A DNA stretch of 17,072 bases from an uncultured Clostridia bacterium (lineage in GTDB: Bacteria > Bacillota > Clostridia > Oscillospirales > Ruminococcaceae). A model generated the notes under the pieces. It worked only from the letters and a program-made list of their open reading frames with translations, was not told where the DNA came from and ran no database searches. Below, piece by piece: positions 6,398 to 14,112 of the stretch (its first letter is position 1; each line of letters starts with the position of its first letter). Location: assembly GCA_937893735.1 (NCBI GenBank), contig CALBGD010000041.1:1-17072 (forward strand). Direction: 5' to 3'. The translations under genes and the position numbers were made by a program.

Positions 6398-8104
6398 TTA
6401 AACGGTATATGTTGCCTTTACCAGTTCGTCCATGGTGGTGCGTCCTGCGAGGACCATCTTTGTTACGTTGTCGCGCAGGAGCAGGGTGCCGTTTTCCGTT
6501 GCCTTTGCGCCTATCTCCTCGGCGGTCGCTCCGCGGGAGATGAGCTCCTTGATATCGTTTGTCGTAACGATTATCTCATGGATAGCGGTACGTCCGGAAT
6601 AACCGGTGCCGCGGCAGTGCTTGCAGCCGCCCTTGTGCGCCTGACATATCTGCACGGGTTTATCCTGGCTCACAAGCCTCAGGTCCGCAGGGTCTGTAAG
6701 GGTGATGGTCTCCTTGCACTCGTTGCAGAGCAGCTTTACAAGTCGTTGTGCGATGATACCGACCAGCGAGGAGGCGACCATGTACGGCGCAACGCCCATA
6801 TCCACCAGACGGACGATAGTGGAAGCCGCGTCGTTAGTATGCAGTGTGGAAAGCACGAAGTGTCCCGTGATAGCGGCACGGATAGCGATGTCGGCGGTCT
6901 CACCGTCACGAATCTCTCCGACCATTATGATATCCGGGTCCTGACGCAGAATCGAACGCAGCGCCGCCGCGAAGGTCATGCCCGCCTTTGCGTTTATCTG
7001 GCACTGGTTTACGCCGTCGATCTTTTTCTCGACAGGGTCTTCTACGGTAACGATGTTTACATTCGGCTTGGAAAGCTCGCCGAGGGTCGCATAAAGCGTT
7101 GTGGACTTACCTGAACCGGTAGGTCCCGTAACCAGCATAACTCCGTTCGGGCAGCGGATTATCTGCTTGAACATCTCGTAGTTATAGTCGGTCATACCGA
7201 GGTCGGTGATCTTTCTTGTCTTTTCGTCCGCGGTGGAAAGCAGTCGGATAACGCACTTCTCACCGTAAACGCACGGGATAGTTGATACACGGACATCGAG
7301 GTTTACGCCGTCGATGGTCATACCGAATCGGCCGTCCAGCGGTATTCTCTTCTCGGCGATGTTCATACCGCCGAGTATCTTGATTCTCGTGATAAGGGAG
7401 TTATGCAGCGCGATGGAGACTTTCATGGCTTCCTGCTCGACAAGCTCGCCGTCTATACGGAAGCGGATACGCGTCCTTGTCTTGAACGGCTCGATGTGGA
7501 TATCCGACGCGTTGAGCTTGAACGCGGTCTGCACCATCGTGTTTACCAGACGGACGATAGGCGCGTTGTCGATACGCTCGCCGGACTGTGTATCCTGCTG
7601 GTTGAGCTGTGCTGCGTCGGCGGCCTCGGCGTCCAGTTCGTTCATAACCTTGTTAACGGTCTGCTGCGAGTAGAATCTGCCGATAGCGTCAAGAATCTGG
7701 GTCTTTGTAGAGATACGCGGCACGATATCCATGCCGGTCTGAACCTTTAGTTCCTCGAATATGTAGAAGTTTATCGGGTCGTTCGAAGCCACCATCAGAC
7801 GGTTGTTGTTGATCTCATAGGCGATTACCGTCTTGTCGCGGGCGGTCTGCTCGGGTATCTTCAGAACGGCGTCCTTGTTTATCTGCACTGAGGACAGGTC
7901 AACGAACGGAACTTTCAGTCTGATGGACAGCGCCTGTGCAAGCTGCATTTCGGAAACAAGTCCCATTTCCAGCATTACATCGCCGAGCATCTTTCCGCCG
8001 CTCGCCTTCTGCTTGTCGAGGGCTTCGTTGAGCTGCTTCTCGTTGATAAATCCGTTCTCGACCAGTATCTGACCGATAGGCACATTCTTAATAGGTCCAG
8101 CCAT
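6398..8104 (-). CDS. pilB: Pilus extension ATPase PilB (GspE family)
   Basis: PilB drives pilin polymerisation at the inner-membrane platform PilC. From the ATG at 8104 the protein has 568 residues. An N-terminal MshEN/GspE-N domain (PIGQILVENGFINEKQLNEA, about residues 5-110) is a fold known to bind c-di-GMP in some PilB relatives. It is followed by the second N-terminal domain and the ATPase core, with Walker A GPTGSGKST near 327-335 and MVGEIRDGET near 394-403. The zinc-binding tetracysteine motif of PilB/GspE is present as CNEC (about 460) and CKHC (about 493). The start is uncertain by three codons: AAGGA lies three bases before an ATG at 8113 and twelve before the one at 8104. The frame stays open to 8281, but that stretch lacks family similarity and overlaps the pilD promoter. 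It diverges from pilD; I could not find a convincing promoter in 8105-8224. Confidence 0.95.
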   Translation of the reverse strand: MAGPIKNVPIGQILVENGFINEKQLNEALDKQKASGGKMLGDVMLEMGLVSEMQLAQALSIRLKVPFVDLSSVQINKDAVLKIPEQTARDKTVIAYEINNNRLMVASNDPINFYIFEELKVQTGMDIVPRISTKTQILDAIGRFYSQQTVNKVMNELDAEAADAAQLNQQDTQSGERIDNAPIVRLVNTMVQTAFKLNASDIHIEPFKTRTRIRFRIDGELVEQEAMKVSIALHNSLITRIKILGGMNIAEKRIPLDGRFGMTIDGVNLDVRVSTIPCVYGEKCVIRLLSTADEKTRKITDLGMTDYNYEMFKQIIRCPNGVMLVTGPTGSGKSTTLYATLGELSKPNVNIVTVEDPVEKKIDGVNQCQINAKAGMTFAAALRSILRQDPDIIMVGEIRDGETADIAIRAAITGHFVLSTLHTNDAASTIVRLVDMGVAPYMVASSLVGIIAQRLVKLLCNECKETITLTDPADLRLVSQDKPVQICQAHKGGCKHCRGTGYSGRTAIHEIIVTTNDIKELISRGATAEEIGAKATENGTLLLRDNVTKMVLAGRTTMDELVKATYTV

Positions 8105-8224
8105 TGCGCACATTCTTCCTTTCAGGATATTGGACAGGCTCCCCCTGCCGGTTTTCCGCGCCAACGCGGGGTTATTTCTTTTTTCACACGATAATGCCGG
8201 GCTGCTGTTTATTTTCAAAACTCC

Positions 8225-8253
8225 TTGAAAAATCCACTGTTTTATGCTAAAAT
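8225..8253 (+). promoter_or_regulatory. Sigma-A promoter of pilD
   Basis: TTGAAA (8225-8230), a 17-base spacer and TAAAAT (8248-8253), with an extended -10 TG at 8245-8246. Transcription should start near 8260, giving a leader of only about 27 bases to the pilD ATG at 8287. The rest of the divergent spacer (8105-8224) would be the pilB leader on the other strand. It contains a 5-bp dyad CCGCG-CCAA-CGCGG, but no clear pilB promoter. Confidence 0.8.
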
Positions 8254-8286
8254 AAAACCAGTAATCTTTGAAGGGGGTCATGCAAA

Positions 8287-9345
8287 ATGACAGTTACCGC
8301 GACATACATCGTGATATGTGTGTTTGTATTCATCTTCGGCTCCGTGATAGGCAGCTTCCTGAATGTGGTCATCTACCGCACTCCGCTGAAACAGTCCATA
8401 ATCACTGAGCCCTCCCACTGCTTCTCCTGCGGAAACCGGCTGAAATGGTACGATATGTTCCCGATATTCAGCTGGATAATACTCCGCGGAAAATGCCGCT
8501 TCTGCGGCGCCAGGATATCTCCCCGCTATATGATAATGGAAGCGCTGTGCGCCGTATCCTATCTGGGGGCTTATCTTGTGTACGGCTTCTCGTGGGAGTT
8601 CGCCGTGGCTTGTATCCTTTTCGCCGTGCTGATAGTGCTGAGCGGTATCGACATAGATCATTTCGAGATACCATACTGGTGCAGCATTACCGTTGGCGTG
8701 CTGGGAATCGCTTCGTTCTTCATTCCGTGGGGGAGCGCTATGTCTGCCCCGTGGTATGAGCGCCTTATCTGCTTTGGCGTTGTCGCCGTAATGTTCATCA
8801 TTCTGGTGCTTGTCGGCGGAATGGGCGGAGGAGACCTCCAGCTCATGCTCGGAGCCTCACTGCTGCTTGGCAGCAAGGTATTTCCGGCGCTGTTCATCGG
8901 CATCGTCCTCGGAGCGGTCTACGGCATCACAAAGAAGGTGCGCGACCACAAGGCGGAGCTTGAGCTCACCGAAAAGATCCGCCAGATAGCCACCGACTGG
9001 TATCAGGAGCAGCTCGACCGGGACGTAGGCTACGTCAAGGAAGGCTCCAGCGACGTTATCGTAGGCGGAATCACCGGAGGCCAGCCCGACATTGAGTGGG
9101 AATTCCTTGACGAAAACGCGTGGAAGGGTCTGCCGGACAAATCGGCGCTCAGCCGCATTATCCGCGAGCAGATAACCGATGAGCGCGAGGGCTCATTCCG
9201 CATTACGATAAAGGAGGATCAGATCACCAAGGTGAAGTATTCCCGCCGAATGGTGTTCGGTCCGTTCCTCGCAATAGGAATCGCGGTATCGTTCCTCTTC
9301 GGAAGCCAGATAGTAAACTGGTATATGCAGCTTATGTTCCACTGA
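8287..9345 (+). CDS. pilD: Prepilin peptidase / N-methyltransferase PilD with a large cytoplasmic insertion
   Basis: PilD is an integral-membrane aspartic protease that removes the leader of each prepilin after glycine and then N-methylates the new N-terminus. The 352 residues begin with a membrane segment and the conserved GSFLNVVIYR (about 22-31). Next comes the methyltransferase-associated zinc loop with C45-x2-C48 and C70-x2-C73. Catalytic aspartates are in GIDIDHFEIP (D122/D124) and in GGMGGGD (D183). The FGPFLAIG motif that opens the last membrane segment is at about 324-331. Between the penultimate segment (ending near 215) and that motif lie about 100 hydrophilic residues where most family members have a short loop. 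The ribosome site is AGGGGG. This is the only plus-strand gene, divergent from pilB and convergent with the PilW-like gene. Confidence 0.95.
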   Translation: MTVTATYIVICVFVFIFGSVIGSFLNVVIYRTPLKQSIITEPSHCFSCGNRLKWYDMFPIFSWIILRGKCRFCGARISPRYMIMEALCAVSYLGAYLVYGFSWEFAVACILFAVLIVLSGIDIDHFEIPYWCSITVGVLGIASFFIPWGSAMSAPWYERLICFGVVAVMFIILVLVGGMGGGDLQLMLGASLLLGSKVFPALFIGIVLGAVYGITKKVRDHKAELELTEKIRQIATDWYQEQLDRDVGYVKEGSSDVIVGGITGGQPDIEWEFLDENAWKGLPDKSALSRIIREQITDEREGSFRITIKEDQITKVKYSRRMVFGPFLAIGIAVSFLFGSQIVNWYMQLMFH

Positions 9346-9381
9346 TGACATTCAGTTCAAAGCAAATTTGTTTTCACACTA

Positions 9382-9414
9382 AATTCCGCGCCGCATACCT
9401 TGCGGCGCGGAATT
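9382..9414. terminator. Bidirectional terminator between pilD and the pilus assembly operon
   Basis: Thirteen perfect base pairs (AATTCCGCGCCGC at 9382-9394 with its complement at 9402-9414) enclose a 7-base loop. On the plus strand ATTTTA follows, serving pilD. On the minus strand TTTAG follows, serving the pilC to PilW-like operon. The genes converge with only 75 bases between stop codons. The U-runs are short, so strength comes from the stem. Confidence 0.82.
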
Positions 9415-9420
9415 ATTTTA

Positions 9421-10269
9421 TCAGCCAGCCAGTCTTCTGATGGCGTAATAGATATAAATGTTGCGGTTGCCTGTCGTAGATTCACTGAATGTATGAACAG
9501 TTCCATCATCTTCAGGATTAGACGGAATCATCTTCATGAAATACTCCGTGTCATTTGTCTTGCTCTGCTGACGCATGAATTTGATCTGTCTGAGCTCAGA
9601 TAGCCCGGTTCCCTCAAATAGCTTATTACTCCTTGAAGGATCGGAATACGCGCAAATCGTTGTCTGAAGCGTATCATTTCTATACTTTTCAAGACGGTTA
9701 TAAATAGTCGTATCTGTGCTCATATAATCGCCATTCTCAGGCATTCTAAAGTCAAGGGTCAAATAAACATCATTATACAGACAGTCGCTGAAAACCTTTT
9801 TATTATTGATATCCACGGTTTTCAGTGCACCGCCTGACTTCATATCAACCGATTCTTGACACAGGACATACTTTCCGGTAGTTTCGTCATAACGGAGACT
9901 TATGCACTTTAAAAGATACTTTTCCTTACCCTCAATAACAGATGAACCGTTGATGTCTGTGCAGTACTTATTCATATCAGCAATTATCTGCTTGTTGCTT
10001 CCTGTGGTAAGAGCAGCATCGTTCGTGTAGCTGAAAACCGTTATCTGTGTTGCATTGCGTATGCTCTTGGTGATGTATTCTTCCACTGCTGTGGCAGCAT
10101 TTTCCACGGTGAGATCGCGCTGGGTGTCGTTAAAGCTCCTGACTATCGGTGCGACAAACAGCATCATTCCTCCCAGAAGAATAGCCAGCAGCGCAACGGA
10201 TACCACCATCTCGACCAGTGTAAATCCGCTGGAACTGCGTTTTCTGAGCAGTTTCCAAATGCTTCTCAT
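9421..10269 (-). CDS. PilW/PilJ-like minor prepilin
   Basis: This 282-residue prepilin has a 15-residue basic leader ending in SSSG, cleaved before FTLVEMVVSVALLAILLGGM (Phe+1, Glu+5). The VEM-VS-ALLAI pattern is typical of the PilW/GspJ class of minor pilins. The large head (about 225 residues) has three cysteines (in KYCTD, LKCIS and VLCQE) plus others in DCLY and TICAY. GspJ/PilW-type proteins belong to the priming tip complex that starts assembly. GAGGGGG precedes the ATG. It is the last gene of the operon, 47 bases after the PilV-like gene, and ends at the shared terminator. Base composition over part of the gene looks AT-richer than pilB or pilT. The class assignment is by position and N-terminal helix only; the head is not recognisable. 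Confidence 0.85.
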   Translation of the reverse strand: MRSIWKLLRKRSSSGFTLVEMVVSVALLAILLGGMMLFVAPIVRSFNDTQRDLTVENAATAVEEYITKSIRNATQITVFSYTNDAALTTGSNKQIIADMNKYCTDINGSSVIEGKEKYLLKCISLRYDETTGKYVLCQESVDMKSGGALKTVDINNKKVFSDCLYNDVYLTLDFRMPENGDYMSTDTTIYNRLEKYRNDTLQTTICAYSDPSRSNKLFEGTGLSELRQIKFMRQQSKTNDTEYFMKMIPSNPEDDGTVHTFSESTTGNRNIYIYYAIRRLAG

Positions 10270-10316
10270 AATCTGCCCCCTCGTAAATTACAGATCATAT
10301 CTTAGCAATATTATCC

Positions 10317-11390
10317 TTATTTTTTCTCAAAACCAGCATAGATATTGGGATATGTTCCAGTCTTGAATGAGCCATCGTCATTCTTCAGCGGGTCGCCATT
10401 GGCGTCGTACAGCTTTCCGAAATACGGTACAAACTCATACACATTCAGAGTATCTGAGAGATTCGTCTGACTGCCGGTATAATCAACGCTGTATCCAAAA
10501 AGCTGATTCAGGTCATAGGTACCGTCAGAAGTTTCATAGCTTGTCGGAATCTCTTCCTTAAGGTCGAAATACACGCCGAAATAATTTGCACCCGGTTCAA
10601 GAAGGCTGTATTGAGCATTAACATTATGGTTGGTGCTCGCTATACGGAGCGTATCTCCAGACATGATCCTTACCTCATATCCTGACTTGCTTCCATCGTT
10701 AAAGCTTATCGGATTCTGGGTGTTTGACGGAGTATACATGGTGTTCTTTTTCCCGCAGGCAAGTATCGTGTTCTTATTAAACTTCAGTTTTACCTGCGCA
10801 AATGTCTTGTAAATATCAGGCATAGTAGCGTCAGCCTCAAGCTTGATTGCCAAGTAATACCTGTAACCAACAGAAGGCTGTGTTTCTGCCTTGGTCATGT
10901 ATAAGATGACCTTTTTCAAATCAGAAGAACCGAATATTCTTGAATCTATACGATTATGCACGCTGCCGTTTGAATCGGAATTCTTGTCACCGCCCGGATT
11001 AGTGGTATCGCGCGGCGTATAATCCAGATTTGCCTGAATATATTCCAGCGAAATATTGTTCCCCGCACCGGGAGCATTGGGATCTCCAAGCGAATAATCA
11101 AGCGGGATATCAGCGTAACTTGAGCCGTCGGTTCCCTTGAACTGCATCACCAGACTGTGGTTGTCAGAGGAATCATACGCGCCGTCCTTTACCTGCTGTC
11201 TCTGATAGTATACATTCTCCTGACCTGCGATCTCGCCCTCAAGATCAGTGTTTTCCTGCTTGGCGCGCATGGTAGACTGCAGGATAACGGAAACCATTGC
11301 AGCCATTATTGCGAATATCACAAACGCGACCATTATTTCAACAAGTGTAAATCCGCGCTTGCTTCTCAGCTTCTTTAACAAAGTCCGCAT
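10317..11390 (-). CDS. PilV/GspI-like minor prepilin
   Basis: This 357-residue prepilin has the leader MRTLLKKLRSKRG cleaved before FTLVEIMVAFVIFAIMAAMV (Phe+1, Glu+5). The VEIMVAFVIFAI pattern is the one seen in PilV/GspI minor pilins, which in known systems help prime the tip complex. The head is long and contains a Gly/Asp/Asn-rich loop around residues 105-145 (GDPNAPGAGNN, then DTTNPGGDKNSDSNGS). Only one cysteine is visible (ILACGKK). It lies 12 bases after the large PilX-like gene and 47 before the PilW-like gene. The start is in doubt. AAAGGAG touches the ATG directly, which is too close, whereas an in-frame TTG at 11381 lies nine bases from it and would give a 10-residue leader, MLKKLRSKRG. 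Either start preserves the prepilin signal. Confidence 0.87.
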   Translation of the reverse strand: MRTLLKKLRSKRGFTLVEIMVAFVIFAIMAAMVSVILQSTMRAKQENTDLEGEIAGQENVYYQRQQVKDGAYDSSDNHSLVMQFKGTDGSSYADIPLDYSLGDPNAPGAGNNISLEYIQANLDYTPRDTTNPGGDKNSDSNGSVHNRIDSRIFGSSDLKKVILYMTKAETQPSVGYRYYLAIKLEADATMPDIYKTFAQVKLKFNKNTILACGKKNTMYTPSNTQNPISFNDGSKSGYEVRIMSGDTLRIASTNHNVNAQYSLLEPGANYFGVYFDLKEEIPTSYETSDGTYDLNQLFGYSVDYTGSQTNLSDTLNVYEFVPYFGKLYDANGDPLKNDDGSFKTGTYPNIYAGFEKK

Positions 11391-11397
11391 CTCCTTT
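11391..11397 (-). promoter_or_regulatory. Ribosome binding site that favours a TTG start for the PilV-like gene
   Basis: AAAGGAG on the minus strand is immediately followed by the ATG at 11390 (no spacer) and by an in-frame TTG at 11381 with a normal nine-base spacer. Every other gene here has about 5-10 bases between site and start, so initiation at TTG is the more natural reading. Confidence 0.6.
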
Positions 11398-11402
11398 CAG
11401 TC

Positions 11403-13946
11403 TTATACGCCGTGAATTCTCCACTCACGGTTGCCTGCGGGAACAAAATATCCGTCCAGACTCATTCCGTCGCCTGCAATGTCGCTGATCTGCTGATCTG
11501 GAACCGCGAATACATAGGTGTAGTTACCTGCCATGATATAGTCCGAAACGATCAGACCTCCAACGCTCTTCAGACCACCGCCGCTTGCGGTATCCATATA
11601 AGTCATGTAAGGCGCATAAACGTATCCAAAGAAGATATTGTTCATCGGGACCGTATCATTTACGTTAGAGAATCTGATGTCGGCACTCTCAGAACTGGAA
11701 ACAAGGAATATGTTTACGTTCGGCTGCTGTACGTCACCAAGATACTCATACTTGGAACCGGTAAAGTCAGACTTTATTATTCTGCCATCGCAGTAGCACT
11801 CACCGTCTTCAGGTTTGGAGCTTACAAGACCGCCATGAGCCGTGCATTCATAATAGATCTTCTCAACATCCTTGCCGCCGTCGTCCTTCTCCATTACCTT
11901 CTTCTCAACATATGTGCAGCCGGAGCAGCTGTCTGAATAGTGGATATGCTTTTTGACAGTTGAAACATCGCTTGAACCGCCCCATGTGCCACGGTTGAAT
12001 ACAGGGATATTGGTGGTCACGCCATTAGTCGTGGATTCCTTACCCTGCGGGCTGTAACTGCCGCCAAACAGCGCGAACCAGCCATAGTGACCAAAGAAGT
12101 CCTGCTGAGTTGACTCATATATAACGCTTCGGTTGCTCTCAACGCCATTGTCATCGGTGTACTTGTACTCACCGACATTGATAACAAGGTTTCCATCGCC
12201 GATGGTTATAACATTTATCTGTCCACTTGAGCTCATTCTCTCGAACTTTTCTTCCCATGTGAACTTGTTGTTTTCATCAACAGAGGGCTTGCGCTTTATC
12301 GGACGCCATGAGAAGGAATCCTCTACGCCGCCATCCTTGCTTGCGCGGTTTGCTTCAAGATTTATTACCAGTGTATTGCCAGCGTCGCCAGTATCAAACA
12401 CGATGGTAGGAACACCGTAATCCTCGCCGTAGTTGTAAATGTGCCTGATGGTGCAGCTTGTGTCGATGGTGTAAACAAATCTCGGCTCGTAGGCTTCCTC
12501 AGCCTTGCTGCGTCCGCCGAGGCTCTTGGCAATATCGTTCTTTACCGTATCGGAAAAGCCATTATACTGATCCTTCATACGGTTGGTGTAATATCCGCAG
12601 AAGTTTATATCCACAACGCCGCCCTTGGGCTCGATTTCCCACTTGGGGTATACGGATTCGCCGATCTTCTCGTCAATCTTCTTGCTGACTGCCGAGGGGG
12701 TGTATGCATTGTCCGGAATGTTCTTTCCGTCGCTGTCCCAGATGATTATCTGATTGTCGCTGCTTGAGGCACTGGCCGTACCCTTGACCCAGTTGCCGCT
12801 CTCATCGTAAGTAACATACAGGTTGTTGAAAGCCAGAGTATTCTTGTTAACGCCGTCGCCCGCGATTATTTTGCTTGTCGGGGAAAGATAGATCTTTCCA
12901 TAGAAGTTGCTCCAGTAGCTCTTCATCGAAGAATCGATGATAAAGAGGTTTCCATAAATCGAGATAGCCTGAGAGCTGGTAGCACCCAGAGTGCAGTTGC
13001 CAAGCACATAAAGATCCGTGGGGTTATTTTTTTCACCTATGCCGATACCGACAGACTTAGTACAGTCAAAATCGCCGCCGACAAGTATCCTGCCGCGATC
13101 CTCAGATGTCTCGATACTGCCTGAACCGCCAAGGTTAAAATGGTTAGGTCTGTCCTCAATGGTAAGATCGTTGCCTATTACCCAGAATTCAGGAGCCTTG
13201 GTCACAACATCTTCGGAGTTGTCATGGTCAAGAGTAAGGCTTCCGGCACAGGTGACAGGGGCATTGATTTTCAGACCGGAGTTAACATATGCATCTCCGC
13301 CGTCTGTTCTTTTACCGTCGATCCTGCCTATTCTGGTGTACTCGGTATCGAAGAACAGCGGAGAATAATACTCGCCCGTGCTTATCTGTACGTCATTGGG
13401 AAGATATCCGGTAGCGGTAAAAAAGTTCGTGATGGCCCCGGCTTTCTTGGATTCTCCGTCCTTGGTACGCATGAAAGTATGAGTGGTCTCAGAAAAGCCA
13501 TTCTTCTCGGTAGTGATGGCAACATCATAGATGTGCCATACGGTATCGTTGATTTTCTCATCTTCCATTCGCGTTATGGTGATATCCATATTATCGAGAA
13601 GTCCTCCGGAAGATTCCGTGAGGTCTCCCACGTTTGCATTGACCGACTGACCAACTGCAAAAGTTTTGGTGTTGGCGATCTTGTCAACGAGGTCAGCAGC
13701 AGCCTTCTGGCTGGCATTAGATGAATTTGCACTTGCATTTGTTATCATAGCCACAACAGCGTCAGCCATTGTGGTCGATGATACATACGCCTGCTCCTGA
13801 TCAAAGGTCGCATACTGCACCTGTCTTGACGAAAGCACGGACATATACATAGCAGTGACCAGCACGATCAGCGCCGCCATGGTGCTTACGACCATGAAGA
13901 GCGCGCTGCCGCACGGTGTAATATATTTTCTCAATGCGTGTTTCAT
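11403..13946 (-). CDS. Very large PilX/GspK-like prepilin with beta-helix-like repeats and a cysteine cluster (probable pilus tip protein)
   Basis: This 847-residue protein has a short basic N-terminus ending in TPCG, then SALFMVVSTMAALIVLVTAM, a prepilin-type helix with a potential cut after Gly13. Position +5 is Met, not Glu, as in GspK/PilX proteins, which sit at the top of the fibre and need no subunit below to neutralise the charge. Residues about 250-370 contain repeated short strands of the type 'V-x-G-N/D-hydrophobic' (FWVIGNDLTI, ILVGGDFDC, LYVLGNCTLG, ISIYGNLFI), which suggest a beta-helix. The C-terminal YVYAPYMTYM...GGLIVSDYIMAG region resembles the ends of clostridial PilX-like surface proteins. 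A His/Cys cluster lies at about 668-720 (HIH, CSGC, ECTAH, ECYC). GGAGGT precedes the ATG. It follows pilO after a 166-base structured spacer. The family call is by N-terminus and position; binding function is inference. Confidence 0.8.
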   Translation of the reverse strand: MKHALRKYITPCGSALFMVVSTMAALIVLVTAMYMSVLSSRQVQYATFDQEQAYVSSTTMADAVVAMITNASANSSNASQKAAADLVDKIANTKTFAVGQSVNANVGDLTESSGGLLDNMDITITRMEDEKINDTVWHIYDVAITTEKNGFSETTHTFMRTKDGESKKAGAITNFFTATGYLPNDVQISTGEYYSPLFFDTEYTRIGRIDGKRTDGGDAYVNSGLKINAPVTCAGSLTLDHDNSEDVVTKAPEFWVIGNDLTIEDRPNHFNLGGSGSIETSEDRGRILVGGDFDCTKSVGIGIGEKNNPTDLYVLGNCTLGATSSQAISIYGNLFIIDSSMKSYWSNFYGKIYLSPTSKIIAGDGVNKNTLAFNNLYVTYDESGNWVKGTASASSSDNQIIIWDSDGKNIPDNAYTPSAVSKKIDEKIGESVYPKWEIEPKGGVVDINFCGYYTNRMKDQYNGFSDTVKNDIAKSLGGRSKAEEAYEPRFVYTIDTSCTIRHIYNYGEDYGVPTIVFDTGDAGNTLVINLEANRASKDGGVEDSFSWRPIKRKPSVDENNKFTWEEKFERMSSSGQINVITIGDGNLVINVGEYKYTDDNGVESNRSVIYESTQQDFFGHYGWFALFGGSYSPQGKESTTNGVTTNIPVFNRGTWGGSSDVSTVKKHIHYSDSCSGCTYVEKKVMEKDDGGKDVEKIYYECTAHGGLVSSKPEDGECYCDGRIIKSDFTGSKYEYLGDVQQPNVNIFLVSSSESADIRFSNVNDTVPMNNIFFGYVYAPYMTYMDTASGGGLKSVGGLIVSDYIMAGNYTYVFAVPDQQISDIAGDGMSLDGYFVPAGNREWRIHGV

Positions 13947-13954
13947 TTTTGATT

Positions 13955-14105
13955 ACCTCCAATGCAGGGCAGCGACGACCTCCTGTCGTACGCCGCGATA
14001 TCACGCGTTGTGCCGCTCCCGCGCCGCAGGCATTCCCATGCTGTGCGGCGGAGAGATCCGTTATAATATTATTGCCTTGCGCGCCGGAATGTTACACTTT
14101 CCGGC
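13955..14105 (-). promoter_or_regulatory. Structured leader upstream of the large PilX-like gene
   Basis: The spacer after pilO holds three minus-strand hairpins. The first is GCCGGAA/TTCCGGC (14083-14105, 9-base loop). The second is a long stem CGCCGCA/TGCGGCG continuing through GCAT/ATGC to a GGGA loop (14022-14050). The third is ACGAC-AGGAG-GTCGT (13975-13989), with an AGGAG in its loop. The true ribosome site GGAGGT (13955-13960) follows. None of the stems has a U-run. The arrangement suggests control of stability or translation, for example by a GGA-binding protein such as CsrA. Confidence 0.5.
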
Positions 14106-14112
14106 TAAGTTA

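Noticed and set aside
8105..8281. 59-residue N-terminal extension of PilB in the open frame up to 8281
   Set aside because: The extension lacks similarity to the PilB N-domain and overlaps the pilD promoter and ribosome site. A family-like start with an AAGGA site exists at 8104/8113.
8278..8661. 127-codon minus-strand frame antisense to pilD
   Set aside because: No ribosome site and no family resemblance. pilD on the plus strand has catalytic motifs throughout.
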